DNA of 64,000 nt, taken from NCBI GenBank assembly GCA_030272585.1, contig BSYQ01000008.1, positions 744,001 through 808,000 of the forward strand. Direction: 5' to 3'. The notes below the pieces were generated by a model. It made no database searches. It was not told the DNA's origin and saw only the letters and a program-made list of their open reading frames with translations. Below, in pieces: positions 9,591 through 20,898 of this stretch. The DNA is from Bryopsis sp. KO-2023. Its lineage: Eukaryota; Chlorophyta; Ulvophyceae; Bryopsidales; Bryopsidaceae. Both the position numbers and the translations under genes were made by a program. Numbering within the stretch: position 1 is the first letter of the stretch; the number at the start of each line of letters is the position of its first letter.

Positions 9591-10620
9591 CAGTTGGAAC
9601 GATCCCATTTCTTTGTTTGTTGAGTTCAACGATATGAAGTCATCCTGAGCAAACAAACAAACAAACACCTTGAGGAGCTCGCAGCTGTGGTCGCTTGAAA
9701 CCACAAAAAACCACTCATCTTTCCTTTTCGTCTCGTTTGCTTTATTGATGAAAACAGACAAGATTTTCCAGGTGGAATATCTCAAAGCCCCCCATCCACA
9801 CGCTGCCCGCAAACTACTGGCTCTTTGTGGAAGAATTCCATCAAACTTTAACAAAAGTTGGATTATAAAGCCAGTCTGAATTGCATATATATATATATAC
9901 TTAAAAAATAAAAACTAAACTTGCCCAGGTATTGACAGCAGGCGAAGAGGGGGTGATGGATCTCTTAACACAGGTGTAATTTTTGCAACAGTACTTATTT
10001 TGCCTGCCTGCAAATCATTGCAATCATATTGCGGAAAAAGAAGTAATTTTTTATGGGTGGGTTCGTTCAAAAAATAAGAAAAACAAGAAGTTGACTGGAC
10101 CCCCCCCCCCCCCTTTTCTACCAAATCTTTTCGATCATTTTTTTATAAATCATTCTAATGTATACGTGTATACATCTTGAAACTGCTAAAATTTCAGGTC
10201 AAAAGTTCGTCCAATACAATGGCTTCCCCATCTTTTATTATTTCCACAATTCTTGTGGTCCAGCATGTACTTTTTATTTTATACCCCCCCCCGCCCCCCC
10301 CCCCCCCAAAAAAAAAAGAAACTTTTTGACTAAAAAATATAGTGGGATTCAGTGGGACTGGATCTTTGAAGAAATAGTATTGGGGATTTATCAATCCCTT
10401 TTAAGGGAAACACTTTGATGAATTAACTGACCATTAGTCTGACACGATGCTTTTTATCTAAAAAAAACAAAAATGCATAAAAGCATGTCGATGCAATGAA
10501 AGATTGATTAAGCAGAAAATGGAACCCCAGAGAAGAAATTTGAGATCCATAATTACAAACTCAACAATAACAGCCCATGAACCAAATCGAATTTAAAAAC
10601 TGGCCCCCACACAATCCAAT
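9591..10620. other. Spacer between duplicated protease loci
   Basis: AT-rich sequence with poly-C tracts at about 10099-10112 and 10285-10307, the second followed by an A run, and an (AT)n run near 9887. I see no gene. Confidence 0.4.
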
Positions 10621-10897
10621 CAAAAAGAAGAGGAGCAATCAGAACCTAAAAATTGAAAGAAAAAAAAATAGTCTAAAAATAATCAACCCATTATCTAAAA
10701 TCTTGTTTTTTTTGTTTCAGGTTTTTCTTCCCGGCAAATACAATTGCTGGACCGTACCTGCTCAGCAATAATAAAAAAAGAAAAAGTGGGTGCTACCGAT
10801 GCATAATATCCTGTAAATATGATATTTGCACGAAAACTATTCAATTGTCAATGGGTTCCCTGCTGGAAAGACAGGGTTTTCCAAAAATAGCACAGGG

Positions 10898-12539
10898 CTA
10901 GCATTGTTTGCAGCCGTCAGGGAGGTATCTTCCAAATATATATGAACAGCACTCTGCATCAGAATAAAAGAAAAAAATGTGTGAGAATAGTTCCCTTGAA
11001 TTAAGAAAAAATAGGCTATTTATAGATAGCAAACATCAGGTAAAGTATCGTTGAGTACAACAAATGCTTTTTTTTAATCCGGGGAAGAAAATGCAGCTTT
11101 TCAAAGAAAAAATGGCACATTCACAGTATGATATATTTTTTTCATCCACTGCTGACTCACTGTTCCTCGAAAAGAATACAACCCTAGGATAGATTCAGGA
11201 TTTATGTATCGTTTTGCATAGATGAATCAAAAACGGTTGATGACCATACAAAATAAAAAAAAAATGTGGATTTTAAACTCAAAAACTTGAGGGAATGCTG
11301 TCATGGTATCGACCAATGGCTTACTCTTGCTGGCAGCTTCCTGCAACCACAGCAGCAAAAACATCAAATCAATCCTGTGGGAATTTAATTTGATTCTGCA
11401 CAGCAGCTTTGTATTTCTCAGATTTTTCATGGATTCCAGAAAACCTTATTGTCAGGAGAACAAAAATTTGTCAATTATCCAAGTCGCAGAAACACTCTTA
11501 AATACTGGCTTTGCAAACCTCAAAAAAGGAAGTGAAAGTCATTGCATATGGTTGGATATGATCAAGGTCCTATCAGTACCTTTTCATCAAGGTTGCGGAG
11601 CTCTCTTTTGATCCAACCCGCAACCTCAGCAACGTTTCCAAACACCCCTGGAGAGCCTTTTTGACCGCACCCCCTTCCCCAAGAAACCACCCCAGCCACC
11701 TCCCCATTAACCAACAATGGCCCCCCCGAATCCTTTTGACACGAGTCTTTCCCTTCTGCCCCAGCGCACACCATGTCCTCCGTAATTTCCACATTTTCGT
11801 ATTTCGAGTTGCACTCGCTGCGAGGTACCAGCGGCACATCGACTTTCATAAGCTTATCTGCTAAGGAAAATCGACGACCTTCCACCGTCGTTCCGTACCC
11901 CATAACGGTGCCGCCACCGCAAGGATTTCCTTCGCTGAAGCAGAAATCTTTCGTGTGGAGCTTCGCTGGGGTTTTTTTAGACTCCCCGTCCAGCACCAAC
12001 AAGGCGAAATCGAACCTACTGTAGTCCCCCACCTTGAAATATTGAAAATCTTCGTGGTATTTGACCTCGGTGACTTCGAACGATTCAAAACGCCCCTTAT
12101 CGTCCCCCTGTCGGTAAAATCGACCGATATGCACTTCTGGGAGCTTGCCTCCCGATTGCAACAAACAATGCCCAGCCGTCAGAACGACGTTCTTCCGTAT
12201 CAGCGCCCCCCCACAAAAATGCTTGCCTCGCCTTCTTGTAGACCTGGTCTTTCGAGAGAACCTCAGGGATGCCATGAAGGGATAGTCACCAGGCCTGACT
12301 GATCTCCCACCAATGATTTTAGCAACAAAGAGGGCAAAGGTCGCCTGAACGATTCCCAATTTTCGTTGGCTTTCGTCCCCGTTCTCTTGTTGGAGCATGC
12401 GCCGCCCGTGGTGAGCTGTCGAACTTTGCATGGCGCGATCGATGCCCAATCCTTCGAGCGCCGTCGCCACCTCATCGGCTGCAGTCAGCGCTGGCGGCGG
12501 AAGCGCCAGGAGCAACAGCATTGGTCCGAGCAACCTCAT
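10898..12539 (-). CDS. Secreted trypsin-like serine protease (S1), copy B
   Basis: Tandem paralogue of the copy A gene. The main exon 12539-11580 encodes 320 residues: signal peptide MRLLGPMLLLLALPPPALTA, propeptide, and activation site K74|IIGG. The triad is His124 (in TAGHC, Gly replacing the usual Ala), Asp177 and Ser271, with Asp265 at the specificity position. The residue at chymotrypsin position 193 is Lys269 rather than Gly; copy A has Glu there. Downstream, the 16-base microexon 11340-11325 and the exon 10953-10898 join in phase and give the tail KCCSYIFGRYLPDGCKQC, stopping at exactly the same place as copy A. The conservation of both splice sites and the stop supports this 3' structure. 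The protein is predicted to be secreted with Lys/Arg specificity; substrates are unknown. Confidence 0.9.
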
Positions 12540-12795
12540 TCTCGAAACGCCTGCAGAACAGCCAAATCCAAGAGAATGAATGCGCGCGGGTAGCTGGAGG
12601 TACCTCTCGTAGAAAAATGAGCTATGAGCTGCCCAGCGCAATGCATTGGTTTTTTCTTTTCCCCTACCGTCTCCGCTGTTGCCGATTTGATACGCCCCCT
12701 GTGGTGCCGTTGGTGCTAGGTGCTGGCCTCACAGCACCAGCTATATTTGTGAATAGCTTGGACTCCCACAAGAGGACGATGAACTGTCATGATTG

Positions 12796-12844
12796 AGCTG
12801 GGACTTGCTCATCACCAGATCCACTCAGCAACGTCCAAAGTAGG
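12796..12844 (-). promoter_or_regulatory. Conserved upstream box of protease copy B
   Basis: Counterpart of 9528-9577, about 255-305 bases upstream of the copy B start codon. See that entry for the shared blocks. Confidence 0.4.
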
Positions 12845-12850
12845 ACTCGA

Positions 12851-13230
12851 AGTCAGCTATGAGGCTTCGATTGCACGTGTCTGACGCCGTCCAGACCTCG
12901 AGACAGAAAAAAGATTTCTTCGTCTCTTTAAAAGATTTTTTTTGTAAGTGCACGTTTCTGGGTGTACTTAGTGCACGTGTTAGGATGGTGGTTACGTTTG
13001 TATTTTTCTTACTTCGTTAAGTCTAAAGGCCAAAAAAAAACATGGTGAAATTCGAGTTGGTGAAGTGGTGAAATGCGCAGATGGTGGGGTTCTGAGTCAC
13101 TCAAAACGGAGACCTTTGACCCACGGAGCTGATTCTACAATGGAGCTGCACTCCCCATGAGCCCGAGGCATTGGGTTCCTCACCCATTCCAGCAACAACA
13201 AAATACAAACACGAATGGACAAAAACAGCG
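12851..13230. other. Short spacer downstream of the ankyrin-GTPase gene
   Basis: No gene seen. The sequence holds GTGCACGTGTT-like repeats near 12940-12990 and the presumed 3'UTR of the ankyrin-GTPase gene. Confidence 0.35.
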
Positions 13231-16200
13231 TCAAACAGACTCTGCCAACTCGTTGGGAGAGGTGCTTTCCTCTTGTTTCCAAGGCAAGCTTTCCGGCGGC
13301 CAAAACGCCAGCCGAATGGATCCACTCCCAGCCAAAGCCCCCCTGAGAATAAAGTTCGCTGCTCGATAAACATCCAACCTCCCCCCACGGGTCGTGTACC
13401 AATTCTTCTTCGAGGCAAACGTCTCGCAGAGCTCATAAGCAGTCCATTCGATATCATTGTCGAGAGGGGAGGGCCCAGCTTCGGAGCTCCTCGATAACGA
13501 CTTGGAGGTCGCTGAGTCTTTCGAGATGTTCAGTATGTTGTGAAGGCGTGGCCAAATTCTCTCGCCCAGGTACCGAACCACGCAGTAGGGATCTCGGCAT
13601 CGTGCGATCGGGAAACTTCCAAATAACACCTGAAAACACGGACAACGCGCAAAAACTCACCCCTGGAAAGACGTCCAAAAATTGTGGGTACGTGGTGAGG
13701 TTGTGGCGACCTCAAACGGCTATGTCGCACTCAAACGGAGGCAAGATTGAGTCCAGCAGCGAAACCAGAGCGTCCAAAACGTGTCCCAGCGTTCATAATC
13801 TGATATCCACCTGCAAGGGCATCACGACGTCCAGCCTGGGGAACACAAGCCCAGGGCAATCGCACAACATGAGCTTCGGAGTTAGGTAGTAAGTCTGGTA
13901 ATGCTTGGTTCGGCCTGGATGTGCCGAAACTGCCATTTTCTTCATCCCCAGGAGCGCGTTCATGGTCGTGGACTTTCCTACGTTCGGTTCTCCAATAACG
14001 CAAACGACCACCGGCCTCTGCTGGTCGTCGTGTCGAGTGGATCCCGAACGAGGAGCGAGAGAGTCAAACTGGGCATTTTCGTTGTCTTGGTCGATGGGCT
14101 TCCCGTCCGCACCACCACCACGTGAATTGCCCTCATCTGTGGACATCGAAAAAACACGAGCGTTACATGCCAGTAACGCATAATATCCCACGCACGATCG
14201 ATTTTCACAGATTTTTATGAAAGATGTGGTGGTGATCAATGCAGTGGGTAAAAAAACAAAAAAAAACAAAAAAAACATACCGTTGTCAGGGTTCGAACTC
14301 TCCATGGCGGCTCTTGCCCGTCGTTTTTCACGCCTGGCCTCTTTTCGTTTGGCCCTTTTGCCCTTGCTGTCCCAATCCTCATCAAATTTGCCTTCTTTCC
14401 TGACCTGAACTCGCATCCACCACACTCAAATAAAACAAAGGAGCAAAAACCATCGTTTTGTTGGCGATCCAATGCCAGGCATATATATGCAAGAGAAACA
14501 CACAAGACAGACAGGCTTCCAACTCACCTCACATTTGCCTTCAAAAAAGGTATTGGCCCTCTCCCGAAACTCCAGTATTTTTTCCACATCCATTCCCACG
14601 ACCTCCTGGACTTTCGAAGGCTCTATCCCACCAATTTCGACATTCAAAATTGACCCCAACAGCGCCCTCCTAGTGAATTGCTCGCCCCCTTTGGAAGCAT
14701 GCACCGGGACGGTCGAGACGCCAGGGTAGAGTTTTTCAAAGTACTGGCTCCAAGCTTCTATGGCTGACGTAGGGACAAGGTCGCATTTGTTCAAAACGAT
14801 TATGACTTTGAGTCCCATTGCTTCAGTCACGTGAGTGTACAGAGCATGGCTGAAATGGAGAAGAGGGTTCCTGTTAAAATACAATCAAAACATAACAAAT
14901 TCAAGAGAAACTTCAGAAAAAAAAATCCAAAGCGAAAGCTTTCACTGAGAAAAAGGTGCAAGAAAATAGTAAGTGGTGTGGAAAATGTCAGGATGGTGTG
15001 CATGAACAGCTCAATGATTGAGAATTGAAACAGGCCATGGGGACCTGCTCAATTGTAAAAAGATTCCTAAGATTCCACAAAAAAAATAGGGGCGGACCAA
15101 ACCTTGTGCAGGATTGTTTCTGATATTCCCACAAAATACAGACTAGGACGTCAAAGAAATCAAATTTGCCAATCTGCTGGACTGTGATCAAGGGTCCCCT
15201 GTGGCTGGGGAAAAAAATATCCACAGGATTCAATCACGGGTCAAAGTAAAGCCCTATTGCAAAAAAACAAAAAAACTGATAAGAATATATATGTATATAT
15301 TGGATAGAATGGTGTATTGGGAATCGGATAATCGCATTCGTGTGCAGAATTTTACCTCTCACCTAGCATCCACGATGACCATGCAAATATCAGCCCTTTC
15401 AGTGACCCTCCACAGCTGACGCCAGTATTCCAGATTCCTTTCGTAACTACTCAGCCGCTGAGAGTCAAATCTGGAAGGAAAGAAAAAACTAACCGCATCA
15501 GCAATACATACCTCAAGCAAGGGACAGCGAGAATCCTTTCGTTTCGTTTACTGAAAAAAGACACAAACAAGAAGGAAAGAAAGAAAGAAATAGGGGCTGA
15601 CCTGGAGTTCATATCATCTTGCCATTGAGCGAAAGAGTCTTTTTCTAATGCATGGAGCTCGTCCGTGGTGGTTGCCATGCCTTGCCAATGGGGACGTTTT
15701 GGAAATGTTAAGCCAAGGCCCTCTTCGGACCAGCCCACATCTTCCAGTCGACACCTGAAACATTTTTTTCAAACCATAACATGTCAGATAACAAATTCAA
15801 CAAAGTACTGTCTCAAAAAAAAAAAATACATGAAATAATAAAACGTAAAATAAAAAAGCATTCCCACACAAGACAAAAAAAAACTCTCATCCCAAATTCC
15901 CAGCAAACTAAATTTTCCGCATGTGTTGGGGACACCCTTGAAAAGCAAATTTTTTTTATTGTTGAACAAAGGACTCATGGTTCTCAAATATCTAGGGTTG
16001 TTTAACGTTTCCTTGAAAAATTATAAATAACTAAAAAAAATACAACAAAAAATTACCCACGACTAACCTGGGCATATAAAACTCGTCATCTTGTGGAGGC
16101 AGGGGAACCTCTTCTTCTTCTTCCCCAGATTCTTCTCCACTGCTCGATGTGACTGATGATGACTCATAGGGTGACTCATCCTGGCCATCTTTTCTTCCAT

Positions 16201-17990
16201 CCAGAATTTGTCCGGAAGTAAAATAAGTCACTTTTTCCAGTCTAACCAAATCCGAAACGTACTGGAACGGGGTTTCCAGCTCTTGCCTTGTTTTCGATTT
16301 AGCCTTGCCTTTGCTTTGGACTTGAGAAAACCTCTCAGGGGCTGCACTACCTATTTTTCAACAATAGAAAAAATATTTTTTTTTTAATTATAAAGAAATC
16401 ATTTTTTTTTCGTGGAATTGGACACCGAAGATGTTCCAATAACCCACAAATCGACCAGCCCTAACCAAATTATCCGCCTTCAAATATTTCAAAGCCCTGT
16501 AAACGGAAAAACACCCCAAACCCACAAAAAAAACAAAAAAAAGTGACCTTTTCCACTTTCTCACTCTTTTCTCACCGATGCCTTGAACTCCCGACAAATC
16601 CTCCACCTTGATTTCTTCGTCGGAGTCCAGTTCGTTTTGCCTCCGCGTCCTGTCACGTTCACGCTTCCATTTCAGATACTCTTTTTTGTTTTTCGCACCC
16701 AGCGGTTTTTTCTTCTGCCTGGCATCTTGCTTAGTATTGCTGTTGGGCCCTGGAGCTGGCTGCCGATTCCAATTGGAATCGTCTTTTTTCTTGGATGCAT
16801 AAGCAACGTAGCTTTTTATGTGTGGAGCTTTTGCAACATCCTCCACCGATTCTCCTGACAGTCCGTGCAAAAAAACAAACAAACAATTGAAACAGAAACC
16901 GCAAGCTGTGCAGGGGACAAACCCCCAACCCCCCCTTTTTTTTTGGCAAGTATTTGGAAAAAAAAAGAAAGGAGAGATTGAAAATTCAAAAACAAATCTG
17001 CGTGAAGGGAAAGAAAAGAAAAATGGAAATGGCTTTGAGCGAGGGATTAATTTGGAGGGGAAGTTTGGGACAGCCGGCTGATTTTGTTGGGGGGGGAAGG
17101 AGAAAGAAACAAAACAGAGGGAGGTGGAAATCAGCTCCTATCAGTGAATGAAATAGAATTTTCAGTTCTTTGATTTTTAATTCTTTAAAGCTTCACAGAA
17201 GCACGCGATTATAAGAAGAAGAAAAGTCATTTCACTTGCAGATTTAAAAAAAAAGAGGGAAACTGCCCCCCCAACCAGAATGATAAACCAAAAAGAAAAA
17301 AGAAAAAAACACACAGCATAAACGCTTTTCACCAAAAATATGAAATGACAGACAGGACACCTTTTTTCGTCACAGCTGAAAAAACCACCCCTTCCTTCTT
17401 GAGCAACTTCAACACATCCAATTGGCTTCTGCGAGTAGCATCGTGTGCGACGGAATTCCCTGAATGATCTTTTGCTTTCAAATTGCACCGAGCAGCAATC
17501 AGGAGGCGAAGAATCTACAGCCAGCATTTGCACATACCCGCACATTCTATGTCAGATCCCTGGGCATGCTAACTCAAAAAAGAAACCTCACATGCAAAAG
17601 CACCTTGAATTAAAACCTTTAATTTTCAAGCTGATCTCATTGGCGGCCCCCCTTGCCCCCAGAAGCAAAAGCAAAAAATATCAAAATTTCACATCTCCAT
17701 GTGCTGCCCTAACCTCTGCGGGATCAATGTCAATTGCAGATTCACTTTTCACAGGGGGAGAAAATGGGAGCACAGTCGCAAGGTGTTTTTTTTTTTTTTT
17801 TCTGTCGATCATATTGGACCTTGGTGTGGCCGCCAGCAGCCGCAACATGGGCCAGTGATTTCCCCGCGCCGTTCCTGACGTTTACGTCCAATCCAGCCTC
17901 CAGAGCGATTTTAACAGCGTCGAATTCCCCCTTGCTGGCGCTAGTGAACAGATGTGCCTCGTCGTATTGGAAATCGCTTCCTGTTTCCAT
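13231..17990 (-). CDS. Ankyrin-repeat / GNL1-type circularly permuted GTPase fusion
   Basis: Eleven exons (17990-17820, 17514-17361, 16854-16548, 16496-16426, 16350-16068, 15754-15602, 15470-15363, 14870-14528, 14404-14281, 14136-13811, 13629-13231) join with matching phase at every junction to give 812 residues. Residues 1-130 are ankyrin repeats (LFTSASKGEFDAVKIALEAG; NLKAKDHSGNSVAHDATRRS). Then come a Lys/Arg-rich linker, a helix-hairpin-helix-like VQGIGEKRVRKWKRALKYL, and a Glu/Ser-rich acidic stretch. The GTPase part shows the permuted order of GNL1/YlqF proteins: SYERNLEYWRQLWRV, VDARNPLLHFSHALY, NKCD (G4), HASKG (G5), GEPNVGKST (G1), then DCPGLVFP (G3), and the family C-terminus DVYRAANFILRGAL. 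Known relatives act in ribosome assembly; ankyrin repeats on them are not usual. The start Met follows no upstream exon I can find and lies 140 bases from the divergent mTERF gene. Confidence 0.88.
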
Positions 17991-18130
17991 AGGATCGAGA
18001 GGAAAAAACGGACGCCAGCGACCAAACGCAATCCGCCCACCAACTTGCAGGATCACAGCTTCGTTTACCTATCAGCGTTTAGGTAATGCAACACGTGTCG
18101 GCCAGCGTGGGTGCCGCATGAGTTGTCTTT

Positions 18131-19513
18131 TTGGTGGTTGCTTTTTCGAAATTGCGATTTGGACGCTGTGTCGCCTTTGGAGGAAAAGACGTCAAAATGC
18201 TGGGTAGGTTGTGTCGACGCAGGGAGGTGTGGGGAGGTATGGGATCAGGAAGGTGGTTTTCGCTGGCGGCGGACGTCATCCCAGGTGAGACGTCGACGTC
18301 GGGCTCGTTCCCGAGCAGCGGCGAGGTCGAAAGCCTGAAAAAGCGTCTGAAAATTTCCGAGCATGAAGTGGGGTCCATACATGCAAGAATGGGGGAGGAA
18401 ATCAAGCTGGAAAAATCGCAGTTGAGGGATATGCTGGGGAGCATGGAAAAGAGGGGCAATGTCGGGGAAAATATGGACCTGCTGAAAGAGTTTGGTTTCA
18501 CGAGCGGGGATCAGAAATCCTTGCTGATGAGAAGCCCGGTAGTTTTCACAGAGGGGAGGGAAAAGCTGGAGAAGTTTTGGGGGCATTTCGTGAAAGAGTT
18601 TAACTTCGACGATAAGCAGCTGAAATATATGGTGCTGTTTCAGCCCAGAGTACTGGAGTTTGACCTGGAGCGGGAGGTGATCCCTTCTTTGAACGCATTT
18701 CTGGACATGGGTTTTTCCAAAGATCAAACCAAGAAAATCGTGCTGAACTACCCCCACGGCTTGGAAACATTCGGCGAAACGTTGGAGCCGATGCTGGAGG
18801 TGTTTCGGGGAGGCGGCTTCTCGAAGAACGATTTTGTTGAGTTGGTTTCTGAGGTGCCGAACGTTGTAAAGGGAACTGTGGAGGATAAGAAGATGCTGAT
18901 CAAAGAATTAATGGCCAATGGATTGAGCCAGGAGGAAACCCGGGTGCTCCTGACAGAGTGTGAAAGCCTGAGTACGGAATCCTACGAAGACAACTTGCTG
19001 CCGAAATTCCAATTTCTGGAAGACATGGGTTTATCTAAATTGATAATCATCCACAAAATCATCAAGAAAGCGGGGCTTTCGTTTTCCCGGGTGCGTCTGG
19101 AAACCATGAAAGAATCGTTTCGGTGTTTGATTTCGCTGGGGATTAGCCAAGACATGTACAAAGAAATGGTGTGTCGATCGCCGTTCATCCTCGGCCAAGG
19201 TCCGCAAGGGCTGAGGGAGAAAATCGATTTTACCACCGAGGTTATGAAAAGGAAAGTGGATGAAATCGCGCGTTGGTCGCCGTATTTGACTTATTCTTTG
19301 GAGAGGAGGATAATGTACAGGGCAGCCATCAAATTGTCGACAGGGGAGGATTTGACCGGACTCAGTCTCAGGAACTTCATGCTCCAATCCCATGTGAAAT
19401 TCTGCAGAAGATACAAGAAGGACCACATCGATCGGCTCACCGAATGGTGGCAAGGTCTGACCAAAAAAGAAAAATGGGAGGCGGTTGAAAAGCAGAAATT
19501 CATGGAAGGATAG
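18131..19513 (+). CDS. mTERF family organelle transcription/translation factor
   Basis: A single uninterrupted exon of 460 residues. From about residue 115 onward there are helical mTERF repeats of the form 'LGFS..Q....V...P.VL': LLKEFGFTSGDQKSLLMRSP, LDMGFSKDQTKKIVLNYP, FRGGGFSKNDFVELVSEVP, MANGLSQEETRVLL, LISLGISQDMYKEMVCRSP. The C-terminus has the family's WSPYLTYSLERRIMYR signature. mTERF proteins bind nucleic acid in mitochondria or plastids. The Arg-rich N-terminus is consistent with organelle import; an internal Met at 18197 (MLGRLCRRREVW) could be the true start. The gene is head to head with the ankyrin-GTPase gene and, unlike it, has no introns. Confidence 0.93.
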   Translation: MVVAFSKLRFGRCVAFGGKDVKMLGRLCRRREVWGGMGSGRWFSLAADVIPGETSTSGSFPSSGEVESLKKRLKISEHEVGSIHARMGEEIKLEKSQLRDMLGSMEKRGNVGENMDLLKEFGFTSGDQKSLLMRSPVVFTEGREKLEKFWGHFVKEFNFDDKQLKYMVLFQPRVLEFDLEREVIPSLNAFLDMGFSKDQTKKIVLNYPHGLETFGETLEPMLEVFRGGGFSKNDFVELVSEVPNVVKGTVEDKKMLIKELMANGLSQEETRVLLTECESLSTESYEDNLLPKFQFLEDMGLSKLIIIHKIIKKAGLSFSRVRLETMKESFRCLISLGISQDMYKEMVCRSPFILGQGPQGLREKIDFTTEVMKRKVDEIARWSPYLTYSLERRIMYRAAIKLSTGEDLTGLSLRNFMLQSHVKFCRRYKKDHIDRLTEWWQGLTKKEKWEAVEKQKFMEG

Positions 19514-20898
19514 ATCTGTATTTTGTTTTTTTCCTTTTTTTTGTTTTTTTTTTGGGGGGGGGGTAGGGATCCAAGGAAGAAATGGAGGGCTATGCTCCTT
19601 TCCATGAGCTGGAAAAACTGTGGTTTTCAGTGTGTAACCCTTGGAGGTGCAAGATTAGAGGGGGGTTTGAACCCCGCTTGATGGCTGTCCGGAGATATTG
19701 TGTTGAAAACATGCTCTGACAGAATGGACTGGGGCAGCATTTTCACCACATCTTCAGGTTTGAGTTAGAGATGCCTTGTTTTCGAAATTGAACTCAAGTT
19801 GGAGGAAAGCCATTTCATTTTTTTGGAACATTTTCTCCGAGGTGTTGATGTGCCCATTTTTATGTTTATGGGTTGACTGGATGTTAGTCAGGTGCGAGGA
19901 TAAATTATCTACTGTCTGTATGAGAACACCTTTTTGTAAGGTCAAGATCCGCTTGTCGAGAAGCAACTGTGCATAATGACTCACTTTAAAAGAGGTTGAA
20001 AGCCCCACACAACCCATCCACTGTGCAAATGAGCGATATCGACCAAACTCTGTTTCTTGAAAGTAGAAAAAGCATTCAAAGAGGGGTCAGCAGCATGGCT
20101 TAACTTTGATTAACTTTAATTTGAACCATCGCAAATTCATAGAGTTGTGGAACCAGAACACACGGTGCAAGTTTAGGGTCTTCCACCACCCAAGGGAAGC
20201 CCCCTGAATGTAGGGAAGCACTCTTAGGAATGCCCGAAGGGGACTCACAAGTGTTGAATTCACATTTTTACAGTGACAAGTATGACCTCTATTCCAACAA
20301 AGGGATGGTATTGACTCAACCTCTTCAACCATCGGCGAGCAGTGCATTTCTTTTTCAATTTAGACAGCCCAAAAAGGTGGACCTAAATTCGGCTGTTTCA
20401 CCTGCTTGAGGGCCCAGTTTTTACAAGAAAAAAAGAGAATGTGGCCCCAACTTCGATGATTCAAATTCCAAGGTGTCGGAACACAAAATTGATTCATCTC
20501 TATTGGTTGTGAGCTCTGTGGAATCGTCGATTTTCTCTCTCGAATGTGGCCCAGTCCTGTCAGACTTAGGGTGCATGTGGGCCTTTGCAGCCCTAAAATT
20601 ATCTTGTGAAAAAACATTTCAGCTCTTGAAGCTGCTAGGCACATTTTGGGGGGGGGGACACAACGGACAAAAAAGGCCTGCCAAAAAGAATACACCGCCG
20701 GCGAGTTCATTACACTTGTCACTTGAACCACATCTCAATACAAAGGAAGAAAAAAAACATTGCATACAAAAATCTGTTCTCACAAAAAAAAATACATGAA
20801 AATGAAAGGAAAAAAAAAATTGCCCTCTAAGAAACGAAATCCAAAATCATCTTCTTTTCCCGCAAGGCTTTTGGACTTCTTACAGTTCCTTGAAGGAT
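19514..20898. other. Intergenic region without recognisable gene
   Basis: The presumed mTERF 3'UTR contains a T(n)G(n) tract at 19537-19562. The remainder holds short open frames with no domain or splice-supported exon. A B-box-like GGTTCAAACCC on the minus strand near 19665 has no matching tRNA. Confidence 0.4.

Larger units (their letters stand above)
10620..12850. repeat. Segmental duplication, unit B (protease locus)
   Basis: Partner of 7330-9590. It contains the copy B protease, its introns and the upstream conserved box. The duplication is tandem and in the same orientation. Confidence 0.85.

Noticed and set aside
10285-10320. C(n)A(n) tract as a retroposon 3' end
   Set aside because: No reverse transcriptase-like reading, target duplication or SINE promoter nearby; the same tract type recurs inside introns.
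19655-19690. B-box-like GGTTCAAACCC on the minus strand
   Set aside because: No matching A-box or cloverleaf upstream on that strand.
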